DNA from: Georgenia sp.
GTDB taxonomy: Bacteria; Actinomycetota; Actinomycetes; Actinomycetales; Actinomycetaceae
Direction of reading: 5' to 3'
Length of the DNA: 12,288 nt
Assembly: GCA_027322565.1 (NCBI GenBank)
Contig: DAHVRG010000156.1
Span: forward strand, 1 to 12,288
This document shows, in pieces, positions 7,612 to 12,288 of this stretch. The notes beneath the pieces were generated by a model, which saw only the letters and a list, made by a program, of their open reading frames with translations, did not search any database and was not told where the DNA came from. The translations under genes and the position numbers were made by a program. Each line of letters begins with the position of its first letter. Positions within the stretch are counted from its first letter, which is position 1.

Positions 7612-8007
7612 ATGGGCAGCCGACACCTGAGCCGGATCGTCGCGGCGTCACCGGAGCGGGTCTACGAGGTCGCGGCCGACCCCGACAACCTTCCCCGGTG
7701 GGCGGCCGGGCTCGCCCGGGGGAAGGTGCACCGGGAGGGCGACACGCTCGTCGTCGAGTCCCCGATGGGCCGGGTCACGGTCACCTTCGCGCCGCGCAAC
7801 CCGTACGGGGTGCTCGACCACGACGTGCGGCTCCCCTCCGGGGAGGTGGTGTCCAACCCCCTTCGGGTCATCCCGCACCCGGAGGGGGCCGAGGTCGTCT
7901 TCACGCTGCGCCCGCGCGACCTCTCCGAGGAGGAGCTCGAGCGGGACACGGCGATGGTCGAGCGGGACCTCGACGCCCTCAAGCGGCTCGTCGAGGACGC
8001 CGGGTGA
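7612..8007 (+). CDS. SRPBCC-family small protein (polyketide cyclase/dehydrase-like fold)
   Basis: A 131-residue cytoplasmic protein with the START/SRPBCC helix-grip pattern: an N-terminal strand HLSRIVAASPERVYEVAADPDNLPRWAAG, alternating beta strands through residue ~105, and a long C-terminal helix EEELERDTAMVERDLDALKRLV. Members bind hydrophobic or small ligands; no specific activity can be assigned. It follows the EamA gene by 36 nt, so it may be co-transcribed and thus glycine-responsive. No good ribosome binding site precedes ATG 7612; CACACT ends 6 nt before it, so a weak leaderless start is possible. It ends 15 nt from the convergent MaoC gene. Confidence 0.82.
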   Translation: MGSRHLSRIVAASPERVYEVAADPDNLPRWAAGLARGKVHREGDTLVVESPMGRVTVTFAPRNPYGVLDHDVRLPSGEVVSNPLRVIPHPEGAEVVFTLRPRDLSEEELERDTAMVERDLDALKRLVEDAG

Positions 8008-8022
8008 CGGACGCCGGAGCGC

Positions 8023-8904
8023 TCAGGGGCGCGGCGTCACCGTCCCGGTGAGGTGGACCTTGCCCGACCTCGGGTGCCGCCCCGTGTACCGCACCGTCTC
8101 CCCGCGCGGGTCGACCGCCAGCGCGACCCGCCCGGGCAGGAGCACGGGCTTGGCGAACTCCACCTCCCAGGTGAACGCGTCGCCGCGGAGGCGGCGCAGC
8201 TGGGCCAGGGCCCGGGCGGCGGTGTACATGCCGTGGGCGATCGGCCGCGGGAAGCCGAAGACCTTCGCCCCGACCCGCGAGACGTGGATCGGGTTGCGGT
8301 CCCCGGACACCTCGGCGTAGCGCTTGGCCGTGTCGGTGCCGAGGGACCACACGGCGACGACGTCGCCGCCCTCCGGCGCGGACGGCGACGGCGGCTCCTC
8401 GGGGGCGGCACCGGGCAGCCGGGTCCCCTTGGCGAGGTAGGTCGACACGCCCTCCCACACCGTCTCCCCGCCGGCGCGGACGGTGACCTCGAGGTCGACG
8501 AGCGTGCCCCTGCGGTGCGCCCGCGGCGAGCCCGCCTGCGCCCTCGCGGTCAGCTCCTCGCCGAGCAGCACCGGACGGTGCTGCTCGACCCGGTTGGTCA
8601 GGTGGACCATCCCGAGCACGGGCAGTGGGAAGTCCGGACGCACCATGAGCGCCATCGCCAGCGGGAAGGCGAGCACGTGGACGTACCCGGCGGGCAGCTC
8701 GTCGGTGCCGGGCTCACCGAGGAGCTCCTGGTAGGCCGAGAGCGCGGCCGGGTCGGCACGCAGGCCGTCGACGACGTAGGCCACCTCCGGCAGCCGGTCC
8801 GCGGCCGCCCGCCGGCTCATCGTGGTCCGGGCGGTGGCCGCGAGTGCCCTGCTGTAGAGGGAGCCGAGGCTCGGGACCGTGTCCAGTCGTTGTTCGCGCA
8901 TCAT
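8023..8904 (-). CDS. MaoC-family (R)-specific enoyl hydratase/dehydratase, HtdX-like
   Basis: A 293-residue double-hotdog hydratase expected to interconvert (R)-3-hydroxyacyl and trans-2-enoyl thioesters (CoA or ACP). The C-terminal hotdog carries the R-hydratase signature YAEVSGDRNPIH, with Asp202 and His207 as the likely catalytic pair, followed by GFPRPIAHGMYTAA. The N-terminal hotdog (about 70-165) lacks catalytic residues and shapes the substrate tunnel. A proline- and alanine-rich linker (164-180) joins them. ATG 8904 overlaps the fabG stop as ATGA, so translation is coupled; a second ATG follows at once (8901). It is the last gene of the thiolase-fabG-maoC operon. The order and type match the mycobacterial FabG4 (Rv0242c)-HtdX (Rv0241c) pair. 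Confidence 0.92.
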   Translation of the reverse strand: MMREQRLDTVPSLGSLYSRALAATARTTMSRRAAADRLPEVAYVVDGLRADPAALSAYQELLGEPGTDELPAGYVHVLAFPLAMALMVRPDFPLPVLGMVHLTNRVEQHRPVLLGEELTARAQAGSPRAHRRGTLVDLEVTVRAGGETVWEGVSTYLAKGTRLPGAAPEEPPSPSAPEGGDVVAVWSLGTDTAKRYAEVSGDRNPIHVSRVGAKVFGFPRPIAHGMYTAARALAQLRRLRGDAFTWEVEFAKPVLLPGRVALAVDPRGETVRYTGRHPRSGKVHLTGTVTPRP

Positions 8905-10262
8905 TGCCCCACGAGGTTCTGCCCGCACACCCGAAGTGTCTGGCCGTTGATCCCGCCCGCCTGCGGCGAGGCGAGGAAGGCGATGGCCTCCGCGACGTCC
9001 ACCGGACGGCCACCCTGCTGCAGGGAGTTCGCGCGCCGGGCGACCTGCCGTGGCACGGGTGGGATCCTCGCCGTCATGTCGGTCTCGATGAATCCGGGCG
9101 CGACGGCGTTCGCGGTGGCCCCGTTCGCGGCCAGCCGCGGGGCGAGGGCACGCGTCATGCCGATGATCCCCGCCTTGGCGGTGGCGTAGTTCGTCTGCCC
9201 GCGGTTGCCCGCGATCCCCGACGTCGAGGACAGCGAGATGATGCGGCCGCCTTCGCCGAGCGCCTCGACGAACGTCTCGTTCATCCGCAGCGGGGCGAGG
9301 ATGTTGACGGCGAGGAGGTCGTCCCAGCGGTCCGGGGTCATGTTGGCGAGCAGTTTGTCGCGCAGGATCCCGGCGTTGTGGACGACGACGTCGAGCCGCC
9401 CGTGGCGCTCGCGGACGTGGTCGAGGATGCGTGCGGCGGCGTCCTGGGCGGTGATGTCGAGCTGCAGCGCGCTGCCGCGGACCGAGTTCATCACCCGGCT
9501 GAGCGACTCGCCCGCCGCGGGGACGTCGACCCCGACGACGTGGGCGCCGTCCCGGGCGAGCACCGCGACGATGGCGGCACCGATCCCACGGGCCGCCCCG
9601 GTGACGACGGCGACCCGCCCGGTGAGGGGGCGGGACCAGTCCGCCGGGACCGCGCCGTCGGCGGAGCCGACGGGCAGGAGCTGTCCGGCGACGAAGGCGG
9701 AGCGGGCGGAGAGGAGGAACCGCAGGGCTCCGAGCGCCGAGGGGGCCCCCACCGGGACGTCGTCGCCGAGCACGATGCCGTTGGCCGTCGCACCGGCACG
9801 CAGCTCCTTGGCGAGCGAGCGGAGGAAGCCGTCGACGCCGAGGCGGGCCGCGACGACGGCGGGGTCGCCGGCGTCGTCGGCACGCCGGGAGAGGGTGACG
9901 ACCCGCCCGCCGGGAGCCATCCGGCGGAGCACGCCGCCGAGGGCGAGGGCGGGCCCGCCGAGGTCCGCCGGGGACGCGAGCTCGGTGAGCACGATGACGA
10001 CGGCGCCCCAGCGGCGGCCCTTGGCCAGCTCGTCGGGGTCGCGGCGCACGTCGAGCTCCCACCCGAGGAGGTTCTCGGCGACGGTGTCGGCGGCGCGGAC
10101 CGAGGCCCCGCCGTCGAGCACGAGGACGGGCCCGGGCACGAGCGGCCGGTCGACGCTGTCGGGGTCGGTGCGGCGCAGCGGGACCGGCTGCGGCAGCCCG
10201 AGCTTCTTGGCCAGGGAGCGGCCCCAGCCGCCGGAGACGAGGTCGAGGTACTTGTCGCTCAT
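8901..10262 (-). CDS. fabG: High-molecular-weight 3-oxoacyl reductase, FabG4-type
   Basis: NAD(P)H-dependent reduction of 3-ketoacyl-CoA or -ACP to 3-hydroxyacyl. At 453 residues it is nearly twice a normal FabG: an N-terminal flavodoxin-like domain (about 1-205) precedes a complete SDR domain. The SDR half shows TGAARGIG (221-228), NAG (296-298), catalytic Ser346, and Tyr359 with Lys363 in YATAKAG, matching within one residue the mycobacterial FabG4 numbering I recall. The C terminus ends in the GQxL-type GGINGQTLRVCGQNLVGQ. ATG 10262 shares one base with the thiolase stop (TGATG), and a 4-nt overlap links it to maoC. An open extension upstream of this ATG lies inside the thiolase in another frame and is not family sequence. 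Confidence 0.95.
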   Translation of the reverse strand: MSDKYLDLVSGGWGRSLAKKLGLPQPVPLRRTDPDSVDRPLVPGPVLVLDGGASVRAADTVAENLLGWELDVRRDPDELAKGRRWGAVVIVLTELASPADLGGPALALGGVLRRMAPGGRVVTLSRRADDAGDPAVVAARLGVDGFLRSLAKELRAGATANGIVLGDDVPVGAPSALGALRFLLSARSAFVAGQLLPVGSADGAVPADWSRPLTGRVAVVTGAARGIGAAIVAVLARDGAHVVGVDVPAAGESLSRVMNSVRGSALQLDITAQDAAARILDHVRERHGRLDVVVHNAGILRDKLLANMTPDRWDDLLAVNILAPLRMNETFVEALGEGGRIISLSSTSGIAGNRGQTNYATAKAGIIGMTRALAPRLAANGATANAVAPGFIETDMTARIPPVPRQVARRANSLQQGGRPVDVAEAIAFLASPQAGGINGQTLRVCGQNLVGQ

Positions 10263-11560
10263 CAGGCCTCCAGGATCATCGCGGTGGCCTGGCCGCCGGC
10301 GGCGCACACGGAGATGAGGCCGCGGGCGGGCCTGCCGGTCTCGGCCTTCCTCTCCGCGAGGAGCTTGGCCAGCGTGCCGACGATCCGGCCGCCGGTCGCG
10401 CCGAACGGGTGGCCGGCAGCGAGGGAGGAGCCGGTGACGTTGAGCCGGTCCGGTGCGACGGAGCCGAGCGGTTCGCGGTCGAGGCGCTCGCGGCAGAAGG
10501 CGGCGTCGTCCCAGGCGGCGAGCGTGGCGAGCACGGTGGAGGCGAAGGCCTCGTGGATCTCGACGAAGTCGAAGTCGGCGAGCGTGAGGCCGCGGCGGTC
10601 GAGCAGCCGAGGGACGGCGTAGCAGCCGCCCATGAGGAGCCCCTCGGCGCCCTCGGTGAAGTCGACGGCGGCGGTCTCGGCGTCGACGACGCGGGCGAGG
10701 GTCGGCAGGCCGCGCGCGGTGGCCCACTCCTCGGCGGCGAGCAGCACGGTGGAGGCGCCGTCGGTCAACGGCGTGGAGTTGCCGGCCGTCATCGTCGGGT
10801 TGTCGCTGCCCGGCGCGGTGAACGCGGTGCGGAGCTTGCCGAGCTTCTCCAGCGAGGTGTCCGGGCGGAGGAACTCATCGCGCGTCACGCCGCGGTAGGG
10901 CGTCATGAGGTCGTCGAAGAAGCCGCGCTCGTAGGCGGCGGCGAGGTTCTGGTGGGAGCGCAGCGCGAGCTCGTCCTGCGCCTCGCGGGTGATGCCCCAC
11001 CGCTCGGTGGTGATGGCCTGGTGCTGGCCCATGCTCAGGCCGGTGCGCGGCTCGGCGGTGTCCGGGGCGACCGGCGCGAGGTCGCGCGGCCGGATCGCGG
11101 CGAGCGCCTTGAGCCGCTCCGGCAGGCTCTTCGCGCGGGAGGCGCGCAGGAGGATGCGGCGCAGCCGGTCGGAGACGACGATCGGGGCGTCGGACGTCGA
11201 GTCGACACCACCGCCGACGCCGACCTCCGCCTGCCCGAGCGCGATCTTGTTGCTGACGGCGAGGATCGCCTCCAGCCCGGTGGCGCAGGCGCGCTGGACG
11301 TCGAAGGCGGGGGTGTGCGGGTCGAGCGAGGAGCCGAGGACGGCCTCCCGCGCGAGGTTGAAGTCGCGCGAGTGCTTGAGGACGGCGCCCGCGCTCACGT
11401 CGTCGAGCCGCTCCCCGGCCAACCCGAAGCGGGCGACCAGACCCTCGAGCGCGGCGGTGAGCATGTCCTTGTTCGACGAGGCGGCGTAGCTGCCGCCGGC
11501 GCGGGCGAACGGGATCCGGTTCGCGCCGACGACGACGGCCGGGCGGATGGTTGAGGTCAC
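10262..11560 (-). CDS. Acetyl-CoA acetyltransferase/3-ketoacyl-CoA thiolase (FadA2/FadI-like)
   Basis: A thiolase of 432 residues that either cleaves 3-ketoacyl-CoA or condenses acyl-CoA units. All catalytic elements are visible: nucleophile Cys92 in QRACATGLEA, His336 in EIHEAF, His384 in GHPFGATGGR and Cys419 in CAAGGQA. The substrate loop GNSTPLTDGAS is at 260-270. The start is GTG 11560, preceded by AAGGA with 8-nt spacing. It heads the operon thiolase-fabG-maoC, which could run part of beta-oxidation or, in reverse, chain extension; a dedicated acyl-CoA dehydrogenase is missing here. The divergent TetR gene and the palindrome between them suggest repression relieved by an acyl-CoA or similar ligand. 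Its longer length (over 425) is typical of the FadA2/FadI group. Confidence 0.94.
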   Translation of the reverse strand: MTSTIRPAVVVGANRIPFARAGGSYAASSNKDMLTAALEGLVARFGLAGERLDDVSAGAVLKHSRDFNLAREAVLGSSLDPHTPAFDVQRACATGLEAILAVSNKIALGQAEVGVGGGVDSTSDAPIVVSDRLRRILLRASRAKSLPERLKALAAIRPRDLAPVAPDTAEPRTGLSMGQHQAITTERWGITREAQDELALRSHQNLAAAYERGFFDDLMTPYRGVTRDEFLRPDTSLEKLGKLRTAFTAPGSDNPTMTAGNSTPLTDGASTVLLAAEEWATARGLPTLARVVDAETAAVDFTEGAEGLLMGGCYAVPRLLDRRGLTLADFDFVEIHEAFASTVLATLAAWDDAAFCRERLDREPLGSVAPDRLNVTGSSLAAGHPFGATGGRIVGTLAKLLAERKAETGRPARGLISVCAAGGQATAMILEA

Positions 11561-11586
11561 GGCGTTGTTCCTTCGGTGTGCGGGTG

Positions 11587-11600
11587 GGGACGAACGTCCC
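11587..11600. promoter_or_regulatory. Inverted repeat GGGACG-AA-CGTCCC in thiolase leader
   Basis: Perfect 6-bp arms with a 2-nt centre lie 27-40 nt before the thiolase GTG. This could be a second regulator site. A 2-nt loop is too tight for an RNA hairpin unless the terminal pairs open. Confidence 0.35.
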
Positions 11601-11609
11601 TGGCAACGT

Positions 11610-11640
11610 GAGACTCAGAGTACCTGATACTCTCGGTCTC
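11610..11640. promoter_or_regulatory. 31-bp palindrome, candidate operator of the divergent TetR regulator
   Basis: The core AGAGTA-CCTGA-TACTCT is a perfect inverted repeat, and the outer GAGAC/GTCTC arms also match, giving 11 of 13 paired positions per arm around a 5-nt centre. It lies between the thiolase operon and tetR and directly abuts the regulator's GTG, so a bound protein would block both. GATACT (11626-11631) within it could be the regulator's -10 element. Confidence 0.7.
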
Positions 11641-12288
11641 GTGATGCCGAGCACATCTTCCCCGGACGACGACGTGCGCGTCGACGGCCGAGACGCGCGC
11701 TGGGCCGCCCACCGCAGCTCACGGCGCGCCGAGCTGGTCAGGGCGGCCCGACGGGCGGTGCACCACCGCGGCCCCGACCTGTCGATGGACGACCTCGCCG
11801 CCGAGATCGGGACCTCGAAGTCGATCCTCTACCGGTACTTCACCGACAAGTCCGGCCTCCAGGGCGCGGTCGGCGCCGCCGTCCTCGACGACCTGCGCAC
11901 GGCCCTCGGTGAGGTGAGCGAGCGGGTCACCCGCCCCCGCGACCGGATCGCGGCGATGGTCGACGTCTACCTCGAGATCGTCGAGTCCTCCGCCGGGGTG
12001 TACACCTTCGTCACCCAGCCGGAGGCGACGGCCACGGCCGGCGCGCTGCGCGGGTTCGTCGCCGAGATCGAGGACATCGTCGCCGAGGCGCTGCTCCCGG
12101 TGCTGCGGTACGGGCCGGACGAGGACGACGGCGACGGCGCGCACGACACCGACCACGCCCTGGCCGCCCTCTGGGCCGCGGGGGTGGTGGGCCACGTCCG
12201 CAGCGTCGCCGAACGCTGGGTCGCCGCCCGCGCCACCGACCCGGTCCCCACCCCACCCCCCACCGACACCGACACCGACAGCCCACCT
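11641..12288 (+). CDS. TetR-family transcriptional regulator (3' end beyond window)
   Basis: A DNA-binding repressor, open to the last base of the window, with 216 codons visible and no stop. Residues about 27-75 form the TetR N-terminal domain, with the helix-turn-helix MDDLAAEIGTSKSILYRYFTDKSGL (about 49-73, written here in two parts: MDDLAAEIGTSK then SILYRYFTDKSGL). The rest is the helical ligand-binding domain, ending in a low-complexity PTPPPTDTDTDS stretch. GTG 11641 and ATG 11644 are adjacent possible starts. No ribosome binding site precedes them, and a -10-like GATACT lies about 10 nt upstream, so the message is probably leaderless. It is divergent from the thiolase operon, its likely target, and perhaps autoregulates through the palindrome. 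The ligand is unknown; acyl-CoA is a reasonable guess. Confidence 0.9.
   Translation, partial: MMPSTSSPDDDVRVDGRDARWAAHRSSRRAELVRAARRAVHHRGPDLSMDDLAAEIGTSKSILYRYFTDKSGLQGAVGAAVLDDLRTALGEVSERVTRPRDRIAAMVDVYLEIVESSAGVYTFVTQPEATATAGALRGFVAEIEDIVAEALLPVLRYGPDEDDGDGAHDTDHALAALWAAGVVGHVRSVAERWVAARATDPVPTPPPTDTDTDSPP

Noticed and set aside
8844..10622. 592-codon open frame on the + strand opposite fabG
   Set aside because: Antisense to a clear SDR reductase with intact catalytic residues. The translation is skewed toward Gly, Asp, Glu and Arg, typical of GC-rich shadows.
12230..12288. CCGACA repeats near the window end as a regulatory repeat
   Set aside because: They are in frame at the C-terminal end of the visible TetR protein and encode a short Thr-Asp repeat. 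Ordinary low-complexity coding sequence explains them.

Overview
The DNA is very GC-rich, uses GTG and TTG starts freely, and packs genes with 1-4 nt overlaps. Together with a PurS/PurQ-type FGAM synthase, a DesA3-like desaturase and a FadA2/FabG4/HtdX-type lipid cluster, this points to a high-GC actinobacterium, possibly Micrococcales. The genus cannot be read from the window. It looks like ordinary chromosome; I see no insertion sequence, phage gene, tRNA, rRNA or CRISPR array.

Left part (1-3995, + strand): de novo purine synthesis. The 3' end of purD overlaps purC by 4 nt. A fatty-acid desaturase then interrupts the cluster, followed by purS and purQ, which overlap by 1 nt. No purL follows. 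The desaturase has its own upstream region with two inverted repeats.

Middle part (3996-8007): a locus that appears built around glycine and alanine. After a convergent gap holding degenerate 18-bp repeats and a hairpin come, on the - strand, alanine dehydrogenase (ald) and a UPF0126/TRIC-type membrane protein, a family linked to glycine transport. Between these two lies a compact cluster of DnaA-box-like sequences. Divergent from the TRIC gene, on the + strand, is a well-conserved tandem glycine riboswitch. It leads into an EamA/DMT-family transporter, which is followed by a small SRPBCC protein. The 3' strand of the second aptamer's P1 stem has a perfect 6-nt competitor just upstream of the transporter's ribosome binding site. 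The plausible reading is a glycine-sensing export/balance module. purD, nearby, also consumes glycine.

Right part (8023-12288): a tightly coupled - strand operon of thiolase, two-domain FabG4-type ketoacyl reductase and double-hotdog MaoC hydratase. It resembles the FadA2/FabG4/HtdX region of mycobacteria and probably acts on acyl-CoA or acyl-ACP chains. A TetR-family regulator is divergent from it and runs off the window end. A 31-bp near-perfect palindrome sits in the shared promoter region and abuts the regulator's start codon, so it is a strong operator candidate.
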